From Candidatus Hydrogenedentota bacterium (GTDB lineage Bacteria > Hydrogenedentota > Hydrogenedentia > Hydrogenedentales > SLHB01): a DNA stretch of 46,530 nt. Below, in pieces: positions 18,246 to 27,374 of the stretch. Below the pieces are notes generated by a model that saw nothing but the letters and a program-made list of their open reading frames with translations, had not been told where the DNA came from and searched no databases. The translations under genes and the position numbers were made by a program. The first letter of the stretch is position 1; each line of letters opens with the position of its first letter. The stretch spans positions 1 to 46,530 of the forward strand of contig JAKPDK010000185.1 in assembly GCA_029552745.1 (NCBI GenBank), given 5' to 3'.

Positions 18246-19448
18246 ATGGACGAAACGATACTTATCGCAGGCGCTGGCCAAAACCAAATCAGCATTATAC
18301 GTAAAGCAAAGTCGTTAGGCTTTCGGACGGTCGCCGTAGATGGCTTCCCAGACGCCCCCGGGTTGCCCTTCGCTGACGAAAAAGTTGTCGCTGACATACG
18401 AAATCCAGAAGTCATACTTGCCGTTGCTGAAAACGTCAAAGCTACCGCTGTCTATCCTGCCGCAGAACACGCGGTAGAAGCCTGTGCCCACGCGACGTCT
18501 CGCTTAAACCTCCCCGGTGTATTGCCTGAAGTGGCGCATCGGGTTCGGAACAAATTTGCGATGCGGGAAGCCCTTGCCGCCAGGGAGGGATTCAATCCCA
18601 GATATATTTGTGTGGAGACGCTACAGGAAGCGCGCCACGCCGCCCAAATGATCGGATTTCCGGTGATTGTGAAACCTGTGGACGGAAATGCCAGCCGCGG
18701 TGTCCGCAGAGTTGAGTCACCGGGAGATCTCAACGAAGCTTTTGGGCTTGCCTCTCAAGTCTCTAACAAAGGTGCCGTGTTGATTGAAAGTTACCTGGAG
18801 GGTGAAGAATACAACGTGGACGGTTTGGTATTTAATGGACGATATATTCCAGGTGCGGTGACCGGCAAAATACGCTCTCCACTACCCTATAGATACGATG
18901 AAGCCATTTTTACGCCCGGCGCGGACCCTGAACTTGAGGACCGGATTTTCAGTACTGTCGCGTCAGCGCTACAGTGTATTGGCTTTTCGCTCGGTACAAC
19001 CCATATCGAAGTTATTGTCACGCCTAAGAATGTTTATATCGTTGAAATGGCGGGTAGACCGGGTGGGGGGCGTATTCCAAGCGACCTGATTCCTTTAGCA
19101 TACGGCATGGATTACTTGGCAGACAGCCTCCGCATTGCAGCGGGGAAACAACCGACGTCCAAAAGGTTGTTCCGAAAAGGCAGCGTGCTTTTATGGTTAA
19201 AGGCAAAGCCCGGAATCGTGCGGGAAATCCGTGGAGTGGAACAGGCTGCGGCTGTGCCGGGCGTTCACGATATTTGGCTGCAAGCTTCAGAAGGCAAAAC
19301 CATACCTCGCGTTGTCGATTGTGCAACCCGCGACAAGATCGGGTATGTTATAGCTGCTGGAAATACGGTGGATGAAGCTTTTTCTGCAGCACACCGTGCC
19401 GCAGAGAAAATCGAGATCATCACGACGGCAGAGCACGTCCCAATATAG
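18246..19448 (+). CDS. ATP-grasp carboxylate-amine/thiol ligase
   Basis: A 400-residue ATP-grasp enzyme. A Rossmann-like pre-ATP-grasp domain (1-105, starting DETILIAGAGQNQ) is followed by the ATP-binding lobes. Their motifs are GFPVIVKPVDGNASRGVRRV near 138, LIESYLEGEEYNVDGLV near 179, and the magnesium-binding HIEVIVT...YIVEMAGRPGGGR near 258-280. A C-terminal subdomain of about 100 residues completes it. The order of domains is that of PurT/carbamoyl-phosphate-like and L-amino-acid ligases, which join a carboxylate to an amine through an acyl phosphate. Substrates are unknown. It lies between the amidohydrolase and the aldolase fusion. Confidence 0.85.
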   Translation: MDETILIAGAGQNQISIIRKAKSLGFRTVAVDGFPDAPGLPFADEKVVADIRNPEVILAVAENVKATAVYPAAEHAVEACAHATSRLNLPGVLPEVAHRVRNKFAMREALAAREGFNPRYICVETLQEARHAAQMIGFPVIVKPVDGNASRGVRRVESPGDLNEAFGLASQVSNKGAVLIESYLEGEEYNVDGLVFNGRYIPGAVTGKIRSPLPYRYDEAIFTPGADPELEDRIFSTVASALQCIGFSLGTTHIEVIVTPKNVYIVEMAGRPGGGRIPSDLIPLAYGMDYLADSLRIAAGKQPTSKRLFRKGSVLLWLKAKPGIVREIRGVEQAAAVPGVHDIWLQASEGKTIPRVVDCATRDKIGYVIAAGNTVDEAFSAAHRAAEKIEIITTAEHVPI

Positions 19449-19482
19449 CTTACCCGTCTTGGGTTGAACAGTAGGACGCGAA

Positions 19483-21534
19483 ATGACGACGACTTTTGGT
19501 TCAGAGCCGTTCATTTTGGATTGCACCCTTCGAGACGGGTCGTATGCCATTGATTTCCAATTCACTTCTGATGACACCGCTCTGATTGTCTCTGCTCTGG
19601 ATTCTGCCGGGATAAGACACATTGAAGTCGGACATGGACTTGGACTCGGGGCAAGCCGTAAAGGCAAGGGGCAAGCCGCTGCTTCGGACGAGGACTACAT
19701 CCGGAGCGCCACACGGGCGGCAATCTATGCAAAAATCGCCGTCTTCTTCATCCCGGGCATCGGGACCGAAGACGATATTCGAATGGCTGCAGACCTTGGC
19801 CTTGCCGTCCTTCGGATAGGGACCGATATCGTTCAATCAGAATCGTCCGAACCCTTTGTCCGCGTCGCAAAACGTTGCAACCTGCTGGTTTGTTGTAATT
19901 TCATGAAATCCTATGCGGTGACCCCGGAAGAATTCGCACAACGCGCAAAGAAGGCAGAGGATTGGGGAGCAGATGTCGTCTATCTTGTTGACTCAGCTGG
20001 TGGCATGCTGCCCGAAGAAATTGCCGAGTATCTTGCCTGCACCAGAAGCCTTTCCAAGATATCCTTGGGGTTTCACGGTCATGACAACTTACGAATGGCG
20101 TTGGCAAATACGTTGGCGGCATACGAAGCCGGTGCCGTCGCATTGGACGCTTCTTTACAGGGCATGGGAAGGTCGGAAGGGAACTGTCCTACTGAGGTTC
20201 TGGCGGCGGTTTTGCAGAAAAAGGGTGTATTGGCAACATTAAACGTGGATAGTCTGCTCGACATCGGGGACGCATTTATCGCGCCCTTGGCATTTTCTAG
20301 TAAACCTTCTCCGCTGGGTGTAACTGCTGGAAGAGCCCAGTTCCATTCTTCGTTTTTGACCACCGCGATGGAAGTCGCACACCGTTTCAATCTGAATGTA
20401 CGACAGCTCATCTTAGCCCTGGGCGACCAAGGCAAACTCACGGTCTCGCGTGACATCTTAGAACAAAAAGCCGAACAACTTATCGGAAGAAAAGAAGCCC
20501 GCTTCTGGCACGTTGTCTTCGAGAACGATAAAACCGGAACAACCGCATCTTTAACCGAACAAGCACGTGACTTGTGTCACAAACTTCGTTCTGAAGCCAA
20601 AAAGAAAGGTCTGCCGTCTGTTCTCAATGTGGTGCTGAGTTCGTACGAACCCTCTCATGTGTCCCCTTACGTAGAAAGCTCTTTCGGTTGCGCCATTTCG
20701 AACGTCATGGTCGAAACACCACAACTCGGCAACGAGATCTTGAATGCATGCGATAGTATAGTCGATTTTTTCTTAATCGATTTGCAGGGAAACCTAATTC
20801 CAAGGTATTCAGACTATAAAAGCGGTTTGCTTATGTACAGCGACCCGACCATGTGGTGTCACGCCGTCGTCTCGCAAATCGGCGCCATTCTTGGTCCCTG
20901 CCTGACGGGCACGTGCATTGTAGTTCTCGGTGATCAAGTCCTTTCCGCGATAGTGGCAAGGCTTCTCATGGAACATGGCGCCGATGTAGCAACCAAGACG
21001 CCCTTGCCTCAAAACTTGCCCGATAGGACACATGGGAGAACTTACCGCGTGGAAGAGGTTACAACGCGCGCAGAGTGCGTCGTCGGTATGTCGCAGAGAA
21101 AGCCATGTATTTACCGTGAACTTGTGGAACAATTAGCTCCAAACACCTTAATCTTCGACGGCGGCATAGGCTCTATCCACGCCGACGCGCTTGCTGTCAG
21201 CAGAGAAAAAGGCCTAAGAGTTGTTCGAGTGGATTTGCGCCCTACCTTAGCGGCAAAAGCGCTGGAACTCATAGGAATGAAAAAAGTGGTCAATGCCCAC
21301 ATGGGACGAGCCGTTTGGGAGGAAATACCTGTTGTTGCCGGAGGCATTATCGGTAACGCCGGCGATATAATCGTTGACAGCATTACCTCCCCGACGAGAA
21401 TAATCGGCGTAGCCGACGGATATGGAGGTATAACAGCGGCTGACCCAAATGATGACCGCGTGAGGACAATAAGGAAAGTGATTGCTTTACACCTGTTAGG
21501 CGAGAAAAAACTGCCACCGAAAGAACAAAGTTAG
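19483..21534 (+). CDS. DmpG/HMGL-like aldolase fused to a Rossmann dehydrogenase-like domain
   Basis: A 683-residue two-part protein. Residues 8-310 form a DRE-TIM barrel of the HMG-CoA-lyase/4-hydroxy-2-oxovalerate aldolase type. CTLRDGS has the catalytic Arg-Asp at 17-18, LGFHGHDN supplies the metal His pair H198 and H200, and DASLQGMGRSEGN near 222 matches the DmpG glycine loop. After a helical link the C-terminal 330 residues are unlike the DmpG communication domain. They contain a beta-alpha-beta unit starting CIVVLGDQVLSAIVARLL near 478 and IFDGGIGSI-like loops, resembling a FolD/shikimate-dehydrogenase layout. The aldolase partner DmpF is not encoded nearby. The second function is not recognised. 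Confidence 0.72.
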   Translation: MTTTFGSEPFILDCTLRDGSYAIDFQFTSDDTALIVSALDSAGIRHIEVGHGLGLGASRKGKGQAAASDEDYIRSATRAAIYAKIAVFFIPGIGTEDDIRMAADLGLAVLRIGTDIVQSESSEPFVRVAKRCNLLVCCNFMKSYAVTPEEFAQRAKKAEDWGADVVYLVDSAGGMLPEEIAEYLACTRSLSKISLGFHGHDNLRMALANTLAAYEAGAVALDASLQGMGRSEGNCPTEVLAAVLQKKGVLATLNVDSLLDIGDAFIAPLAFSSKPSPLGVTAGRAQFHSSFLTTAMEVAHRFNLNVRQLILALGDQGKLTVSRDILEQKAEQLIGRKEARFWHVVFENDKTGTTASLTEQARDLCHKLRSEAKKKGLPSVLNVVLSSYEPSHVSPYVESSFGCAISNVMVETPQLGNEILNACDSIVDFFLIDLQGNLIPRYSDYKSGLLMYSDPTMWCHAVVSQIGAILGPCLTGTCIVVLGDQVLSAIVARLLMEHGADVATKTPLPQNLPDRTHGRTYRVEEVTTRAECVVGMSQRKPCIYRELVEQLAPNTLIFDGGIGSIHADALAVSREKGLRVVRVDLRPTLAAKALELIGMKKVVNAHMGRAVWEEIPVVAGGIIGNAGDIIVDSITSPTRIIGVADGYGGITAADPNDDRVRTIRKVIALHLLGEKKLPPKEQS

Positions 21535-21577
21535 TATGTCCGGTATGTAGAAAACATCCCCTTTGGGAGAGGATTTC

Positions 21578-22573
21578 ATGAACGGCAACTCCGACAGTGA
21601 ACTTTTATCTCATCCGTACATTTCTGTTTTAATTCCCGTTTTCAATGAAGAACCGAACCTGGAAGAACTGTATAAGCGCCTGAAACAAGCCCTGGACCTA
21701 TACGGCAAATCCTATGAACTGCTGTTCATCGATGACGGCAGCACGGACAACTCCTATGAAGTTCTCCGATGGCTTCACTCAAGCGATTCGAAGGTGCGTG
21801 CCATAAAATTCGCGCGTAATTTCGGACAACAGATGGCGATCGCCGCTGGCCTGAAATACTCCCGAGGAGATGTCGTCGTGCTTATCGATGCTGACCTACA
21901 AACCATGCCGGAAGAAATCCCAAAACTTGTGGATAAGCTGCTCGAAGGCTACGACATTGTCTATGGTATTCGGCAACGCCGAAAAGACCCTTTGCTTCGT
22001 CGCATAGGGTCGTGGTGTATGTCGCATCTTCTCTATCGCATCACCAATATCGAGATTCCGGACAGTGCCAGCGGTTTCCTAGCCCTGAATCGAACGTTCG
22101 TAGATTCCATCAATCTGTTCAATGAAAAATCTAAATATTTCAGCGGGCTTTTCGCTTGGCTAAGTTATGGGCGCTGGGGGTCGGTCCCCGTGACGCATGC
22201 CCCCCGCCGCGCTGGCGTGTCTAAATACTCCATTCCAAAGCTGATTGGATTGACGCTCAACTTCGTCTGCAATTTCACCACACTGCCTTTGCGCTTCGCT
22301 TTCTACACAGGGGGAGTTTTGGCGACGATAGGCGGTGGTGCTTTCGCTGCGATCCTTGCATTGCGCTTGTTAGGGATATTAGGTAGGTTACCTGCGGTTG
22401 AAACTCTTGGTGCTTTGATAATTCTGTGCACGGGATTGCAAATTTTTTTCATCGGGATTGTAGGAGAGTATCTTGGCAGAGTCTATGTCGAAGTCAAGGA
22501 AAGACCGCCCTACGTCGTGAAAGAAGTATTGGACGCACAAGTAAGTGGTTCGCACGACTACGCTGGGAACTGA
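21578..22573 (+). CDS. Polyprenyl-phosphate-type glycosyltransferase (GT2, DPM1/GtrB/ArnC-like)
   Basis: Transfers a sugar from a nucleotide donor to a lipid phosphate at the inner membrane. From the ATG at 21578, with GGGAGAGGA just upstream, it has 331 residues. The GT-A domain shows VLIPVFNEEPNLEEL, the FIDDGSTDNS strand, LIDADLQ as the DxD motif and RRAGVSKYS, which is characteristic of this family. Two hydrophobic helices at the C-terminus (about 235-310) form the membrane module. A TTG at 21563 is a poorer start. It follows the aldolase fusion by about 43 bp and precedes the ceramidase-like gene by 15 bp. Confidence 0.9.
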   Translation: MNGNSDSELLSHPYISVLIPVFNEEPNLEELYKRLKQALDLYGKSYELLFIDDGSTDNSYEVLRWLHSSDSKVRAIKFARNFGQQMAIAAGLKYSRGDVVVLIDADLQTMPEEIPKLVDKLLEGYDIVYGIRQRRKDPLLRRIGSWCMSHLLYRITNIEIPDSASGFLALNRTFVDSINLFNEKSKYFSGLFAWLSYGRWGSVPVTHAPRRAGVSKYSIPKLIGLTLNFVCNFTTLPLRFAFYTGGVLATIGGGAFAAILALRLLGILGRLPAVETLGALIILCTGLQIFFIGIVGEYLGRVYVEVKERPPYVVKEVLDAQVSGSHDYAGN

Positions 22574-22588
22574 ATTGGAGAGAGGTTT

Positions 22589-24166
22589 ATGACACAATTT
22601 CTGGGAAAACACAAGATCCTTACAGCCATCACGCTTCTCGTTCTCTTGTTGTTTATTTTCGCTGCCTATCGTATGAAAGGACCCTACCGGTCTTACCACA
22701 TTGACTTCGTTTTGCCACAACAGAATACGACCGCGCCCGGCGTGTTGGAAGTGGGTGTAGCGATGAGGAAAATCACGCCGGACTTGACGCAATACGATTC
22801 CTGGACGGACGCTGATAATGACGCCCACTACAATCCACGAAAAGGAGACTCCTACCAGGACCGTAACAGCAATGGGCGATTCGACGCCGTGTGGTTGGCC
22901 GGTTTTTCGAATAATCGCCCTGCCAAAGGTGTACACGATGATCTGTGGGTTCGCTCTATCGCTCTTCGAAACAATGGCGTTACCTTGGTTATGACCACCA
23001 TTGACAGCATCGGGATTTTTCATGAGAAGTTCATTCGGGTACGAAAAATGTTAGACCCAACGCTTCATATAGACCATGCGATGTTCTCTTCCATTCACGA
23101 TCATGAAGCGCCGGACACCATGGGAATTTGGAGTTATAGCCCCTTCCGCCCGTTATTTGACCATCAGTACATGGAACAAGTAATTCAAGCTTGCAAGGAA
23201 TCAACAGAAGAAGCGGTACGCAATTTGCAGCCTGCAGAAATGATCTGTGCCGAAGTGAAAATTGATCCCAAGGGACTCGTAAAGGATACGCGCGCCCCCC
23301 AGTGCTTTGATCGCAGCCTCTGCGCCATGTGGTTTCGAAATCCCACGACCCAAGCGACCATTGCAACCTTAGTTTCCTGGGGTAACCATCCCGAAGCGCT
23401 TGGCAGCCGAAATAGTCTCATAACTGCAGATTTTGTACACTATCTCCGACAGGGACTGGAAGACGGTGTCCCCGATCCGAATGGAATAGAGGGCTTCGGA
23501 GGGATGTGCCTATACTTTCAGGGGAGCCTGGGCGGTTTAATGACACCGCTCCATCTTGAGGTGCCACACCGAGATGGCGTCGGAGTATTTAAAGACGACA
23601 GTTTCCAAAAAGCTCAAGCGCTGGGCGAAAACGTGGCTATTCTCGTCGGAAAAGCGTTGCGCTCGGATGCCGCATGGAAAAACGAAAACCCCAGACTACG
23701 CGTTGCGGCTAAGACAATTTACGCACCCATGGCGGGCCTATATAAATACGCCATCATGCTGGGGCTGATACACCCGGGTTATTACTGGGGTGGGAAAGCT
23801 CGAACAGAAGTTAATGCGTTTCGGATCGGCGATGTGGAAATACTCACCTGTCCCGGGGAACTCTATCCGGAGATAGCGGAAGGAAAAGCAGAAGCTCCGC
23901 CAGGAAACGATTTCAATCTATCTGCACCGTTGGAAGTGCCCGGACTACGACAGGTGATGAAAGGGAAAATGAACCTCGTTATCAATCTTGCAAATGACGA
24001 GATTGGTTACATCATCCCGAAAAGCCAATGGGACACAAAACCCCCGTTCACCTATGGCCGCGACAGCGCCCCCTACGGCGAGGAAAACTCCGGTGGGTTT
24101 GATGTGGCGCCAACTTACCACCGAGAGGCATTGGCGTTACTAGAGCGTCTACACCAAAACAATTAA
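22589..24166 (+). CDS. Membrane-anchored neutral/alkaline ceramidase-like hydrolase
   Basis: A 525-residue protein with a single N-terminal hydrophobic helix (about 9-27) and an outward-facing catalytic part. GVAMRKITPDLT near 56, the SSIHDHEAPDT segment with H170 and H172, and SWGNHPEALGSRNSLITADF near 265 resemble the zinc-site regions of the neutral/alkaline non-lysosomal ceramidase N-terminal domain. Residues 74-99 (DADNDAHYN ... DRNSNGRFD) look like calcium-binding loops. The C-terminal Ig-like ceramidase domain is not evident. The hydrolysed bond is probably an amide in a lipid-like substrate, but this is inference. It follows the glycosyltransferase by 15 bp, suggesting a linked role. 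Confidence 0.7.
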   Translation: MTQFLGKHKILTAITLLVLLLFIFAAYRMKGPYRSYHIDFVLPQQNTTAPGVLEVGVAMRKITPDLTQYDSWTDADNDAHYNPRKGDSYQDRNSNGRFDAVWLAGFSNNRPAKGVHDDLWVRSIALRNNGVTLVMTTIDSIGIFHEKFIRVRKMLDPTLHIDHAMFSSIHDHEAPDTMGIWSYSPFRPLFDHQYMEQVIQACKESTEEAVRNLQPAEMICAEVKIDPKGLVKDTRAPQCFDRSLCAMWFRNPTTQATIATLVSWGNHPEALGSRNSLITADFVHYLRQGLEDGVPDPNGIEGFGGMCLYFQGSLGGLMTPLHLEVPHRDGVGVFKDDSFQKAQALGENVAILVGKALRSDAAWKNENPRLRVAAKTIYAPMAGLYKYAIMLGLIHPGYYWGGKARTEVNAFRIGDVEILTCPGELYPEIAEGKAEAPPGNDFNLSAPLEVPGLRQVMKGKMNLVINLANDEIGYIIPKSQWDTKPPFTYGRDSAPYGEENSGGFDVAPTYHREALALLERLHQNN

Positions 24167-24228
24167 GACGAATTTACGGTACAATACCTGTGATACGGGA
24201 ACTTCTGGATTAAAACGATTTGCTTAAC

Positions 24229-24873
24229 ATGGAACCCTCCGAACAAGATACACCGTACAGGGTTTTCTGGTGCACATGCGGGCAAAAAATGCGGGTCCCC
24301 TTAAAACGTTTGGGACGCGTAGGCCACTGCGTCCATTGTAAAAAAGAGATTTTGCCCACTTTGAGCAACACCACTTTGCCGGGCGAAGGACCTTTAACCC
24401 CACCTCCTCAAAGACAAGCACCTCGCCAAGCCCTCCAACTTTTCAAGGATATCCAGTCAGAAGACTTCGATGTGACGCCGCCACCGGAAAAGCCCCCGGC
24501 CGGTCCGCCAAGGTACGAGCCTACCCCCACTCCCGTTGAACCGTTTCCTCTTATCGTTCAGCAAAACAAAGAGGCGCCAAGAGAAAAGCAAAAACCTCTC
24601 CCAGCAGAAATACCCGAACAACACGAAGAGACCAAAGAGAAAACTCGGCAGACACAAAACTTTCAAAGTCTCAAGGAACTTCTTGGCAGACTAAAAAAGA
24701 AGAGAGAAAGCCTATATACAGAACTGGGAGCCGCTGCATATCGTCTGCGAGATCAGCTCCCCAAAGATCCCGAGATCGCGAGAATTATTGAAGCCATTTC
24801 AAAATGCAATGACAGAATATCAAAATATGAAGATGTTCTAGCGGAAATAGAGAACCCGTCTCTTACGGACTAA
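24229..24873 (+). CDS. Zinc-ribbon / proline-rich / coiled-coil protein of unknown function
   Basis: Function not recognised. The 214 residues from the ATG at 24229 fall into three parts. The first is an N-terminal zinc ribbon with CTCGQKMRVP and, 17 residues later, CVHCKKEI. Next is a proline-rich, probably disordered middle (about 45-135). The last is a C-terminal charged helical region (about 145-210) with heptad-like spacing. The ribbon followed by an unstructured linker is common in planctomycete-like bacteria. It lies between the ceramidase-like gene and the ADP-ribosylglycohydrolase gene, with gaps of about 60 bp each side. Confidence 0.6.
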   Translation: MEPSEQDTPYRVFWCTCGQKMRVPLKRLGRVGHCVHCKKEILPTLSNTTLPGEGPLTPPPQRQAPRQALQLFKDIQSEDFDVTPPPEKPPAGPPRYEPTPTPVEPFPLIVQQNKEAPREKQKPLPAEIPEQHEETKEKTRQTQNFQSLKELLGRLKKKRESLYTELGAAAYRLRDQLPKDPEIARIIEAISKCNDRISKYEDVLAEIENPSLTD

Positions 24874-24929
24874 AAGGTATTCGTAGGCGACTTGGTGAAT
24901 TCATGTAGTTTAACCCATAAAGGAATCTG

Positions 24930-26213
24930 GTGTTTATGCCCTATTTTGCGAAGATTCAGAAGGCTTTGGAAGAGACTCTCCTTTGGGCAGACCTCCGAAA
25001 AGAACAACAAGCAGCAGTTGCTCCCATAGTGAAAGACCTCGAGCACGCGATTACGAAAGCGCAAAGACGCCTCGTTCATATGCCTCCATCGTCTAAGACG
25101 ATGAAATCAGAACCGGATGATTTGGAAGCCATAAGAGCGCTACGTCCGAAAGGGCCCAGGCGGTTAACGACCAAGATCTCGTTTCGTGAACTAAATGCCA
25201 AGATTGCTGGCGCGTTCTTAGGCAGAGCGGCTGGATGCACGCTTGGCCATCCTGTAGAAGGTTGGGCAGTGGCAGACATGGAACAACTCGCAAAACGGGC
25301 AAAAACCGCATTTCCTCCCACTGATTATTGGCCCGTTCACCCGAAGCCCGAAGAGATGAAAGACTATCTTCGGGGCAATATCCGCGCTGTACCTGTCGAC
25401 GATGACATCGCCTACACGCTTTTGGGCTTGCTCATTTTGGAACAATACGGACAAGGTTTTACCACCGATCATGTCGCTGCCGCGTGGAAAGACTATTTGA
25501 CCTTGGCATACACCGCGGAGCGTGTCGCACTGGACAATTTACAAAAAGGAATACCACCCTCAAGAGCCGGAGAAATGAACAATCCCTATCATGAATGGAT
25601 CGGTGCCGACATACGAAGTGACCCCTGGGCATACGCCGCACCCGGTTTCCCCGAACGCGCAGCGGAATTTGCTTATCGCGACGCTTATCTATCCCACCGT
25701 AGAAATGGCATCTACGGGGCCATGTTTTTCGCCGCGGCGATCTCAGCCGCCTTTATCGTGGAGGATCCTATCGAAGCGATAAAAATCGGTCTGACAGAAA
25801 TACCCCGGGGGTGCCGACTTGCCCACGATATTACATGGGCACTAAAGACGGCTCCAACCTTAAAAAGTTGGCGTGAAGCCCGCGAAGCCGTAGATAAACG
25901 CTTCTCGGGAATGCACCCCGTGCACACCAACAATAATGCATGTCTAACAGTCTTCGGCTTGTACCTTGGACAAGGTGATTTCACCACCACGATCGGCGTC
26001 ACCGTAGCGATGGGACTCGACAACGATTGTACCGCAGCCACTGCCGGGTCGTTGCTCGGCGCGGTATTAGGAAAAAGCCGAGTCCCCGCTCATTGGTGGA
26101 AACCGTTTCGGAACAGAGTCAACACGTACTTACGAAATGCCGAATCATTTTCCATATCCGATGTTATCGATCGTTTCGTGCGTGTGGCCTCGTCCGTCAT
26201 CTCTTCCGCCTAA
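24930..26213 (+). CDS. ADP-ribosylglycohydrolase (DraG/ARH) family protein
   Basis: Removes ADP-ribose from protein or small-molecule substrates, or may hydrolyse related N-glycosides. The 427-residue protein has a helical N-terminal extension of about 85 residues with amphipathic character, then an ARH domain beginning KIAGAFLGRAAGCTLGHPVEG at about 91. VPVDDDIAYTLLGLL near 155 supplies one magnesium-binding acidic motif and GLDNDCTAATAGSLLGA near 365 the second. The GTG at 24930 is 5 nt from AAAGGA, while an ATG at 24936 is 11 nt away, so both are possible starts. No DraT-like transferase is encoded in the window. Confidence 0.85.
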   Translation: MFMPYFAKIQKALEETLLWADLRKEQQAAVAPIVKDLEHAITKAQRRLVHMPPSSKTMKSEPDDLEAIRALRPKGPRRLTTKISFRELNAKIAGAFLGRAAGCTLGHPVEGWAVADMEQLAKRAKTAFPPTDYWPVHPKPEEMKDYLRGNIRAVPVDDDIAYTLLGLLILEQYGQGFTTDHVAAAWKDYLTLAYTAERVALDNLQKGIPPSRAGEMNNPYHEWIGADIRSDPWAYAAPGFPERAAEFAYRDAYLSHRRNGIYGAMFFAAAISAAFIVEDPIEAIKIGLTEIPRGCRLAHDITWALKTAPTLKSWREAREAVDKRFSGMHPVHTNNNACLTVFGLYLGQGDFTTTIGVTVAMGLDNDCTAATAGSLLGAVLGKSRVPAHWWKPFRNRVNTYLRNAESFSISDVIDRFVRVASSVISSA

Positions 26214-26219
26214 GAGAAT

Positions 26220-27374
26220 TTACTGGCTACGGGGTGTCTCTGCGGCATCAGGAGATGACTTGACAAGATTGACCGCAAGACATTCATTTCTACCCACGTA
26301 AGCATTCGTAATCAAGACGTCACCACTCGGCTTGAAAGGAAGCACGTGCGATGCGCTGTCTTTGGGCCCCAGATATACGCGACCGCGCATTTTCGCTTCT
26401 TTACTCTCGATGACGAACGGAATATCAGAAAGATTACGAACCGTGACTCTGAATTTGGAGCCGTCGCCTTCAGGGACAACTTCCCATTCAAGACAGGCGC
26501 GCACTAACGCAGTCAGGTGCTCCTGCTTTCCGGCTAATTGATCTCCAAACCACGCAACCGTCCTACCGGCGCGCAATGCTTCATGGAGATCCTCCTCCGT
26601 TTTCGCCTTTGCAAAAACCAGAGTCATAGGACGGTGCCGTTGCGTCAAATCATACTTTTCGGAGACAATCCCATGAATATCGGTGTTTGCGAAGACTGTT
26701 AAATTGCGCTTCTGCGCCCATTGGAGAGCATCTGGATACCATTCCTCCCCATTGAATACCTCAATGCCATGGAGCAGTTTTTCCGCCAAGAGTTTCTCTT
26801 GAATTTCGCACCAAGGAGACTGTTCAGGGGGACGCAAGCTAAACGGGTGATTCCAAAAGATGAAAGCCCCTTGTGCCGCCGCTGCCTTAACAGCCTCAAA
26901 AAAGTCTTTTGGGTTCAGGGCGTTCGCATCAGTCAGGAATAGGGCGTTGTAGTGTCCCTCCTGGCCTCGAGTTATCTCGGCACCGTGAATCAGAAGGATG
27001 TTGCGGTTTTTTGCCTCCTGTAAAGCAACCTCATACGACGAATTTTGGTCGCCTCCCACAAATTTCTTGCTCGGATGTTCCTCGATGTGATCCGTAATGG
27101 CGATGGCATCAAGACCATCCCGCCATGCCTCCTCAACACGGAAAGTCGGCCAAACCAAGCCATCCGAGAAAACCGTATGAATATGAAAATCACACTTGAG
27201 AACAACGTTACCGTCTACCGACGGTATGTCAATATAATTTGGCTGGCTTCCACGAAGGAGCTCGTGTACGGCGATGCCGTTGGGCTGCTGCGCATAGGCA
27301 ACTTTTGCCCCAAAAACAACGCTGACGAGTAATACCACTAATACGATCGGCAGAATTGATTTTCTGTTCCACAT
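26220..27374 (-). CDS. Exported PHP-domain phosphoesterase-like protein
   Basis: A 384-residue protein with an N-terminal signal peptide (hydrophobic 8-23, likely cleaved near AYA at 28), so it acts outside the cytoplasmic membrane. The PHP metal motifs are complete: CDFHIHTVFSDG with H64, H66 and D71, AITDHIEEHP near 93, IHGAEITRG near 130, FWNHPFS near 175 and FANTDIHG near 230. The last 100 residues form a beta-rich domain of unknown type. The substrate is not known, but a secreted PHP hydrolase suggests phosphate or phosphodiester scavenging. It is convergent with the ADP-ribosylglycohydrolase gene, only 6 bp apart. Confidence 0.8.
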   Translation of the reverse strand: MWNRKSILPIVLVVLLVSVVFGAKVAYAQQPNGIAVHELLRGSQPNYIDIPSVDGNVVLKCDFHIHTVFSDGLVWPTFRVEEAWRDGLDAIAITDHIEEHPSKKFVGGDQNSSYEVALQEAKNRNILLIHGAEITRGQEGHYNALFLTDANALNPKDFFEAVKAAAAQGAFIFWNHPFSLRPPEQSPWCEIQEKLLAEKLLHGIEVFNGEEWYPDALQWAQKRNLTVFANTDIHGIVSEKYDLTQRHRPMTLVFAKAKTEEDLHEALRAGRTVAWFGDQLAGKQEHLTALVRACLEWEVVPEGDGSKFRVTVRNLSDIPFVIESKEAKMRGRVYLGPKDSASHVLPFKPSGDVLITNAYVGRNECLAVNLVKSSPDAAETPRSQ

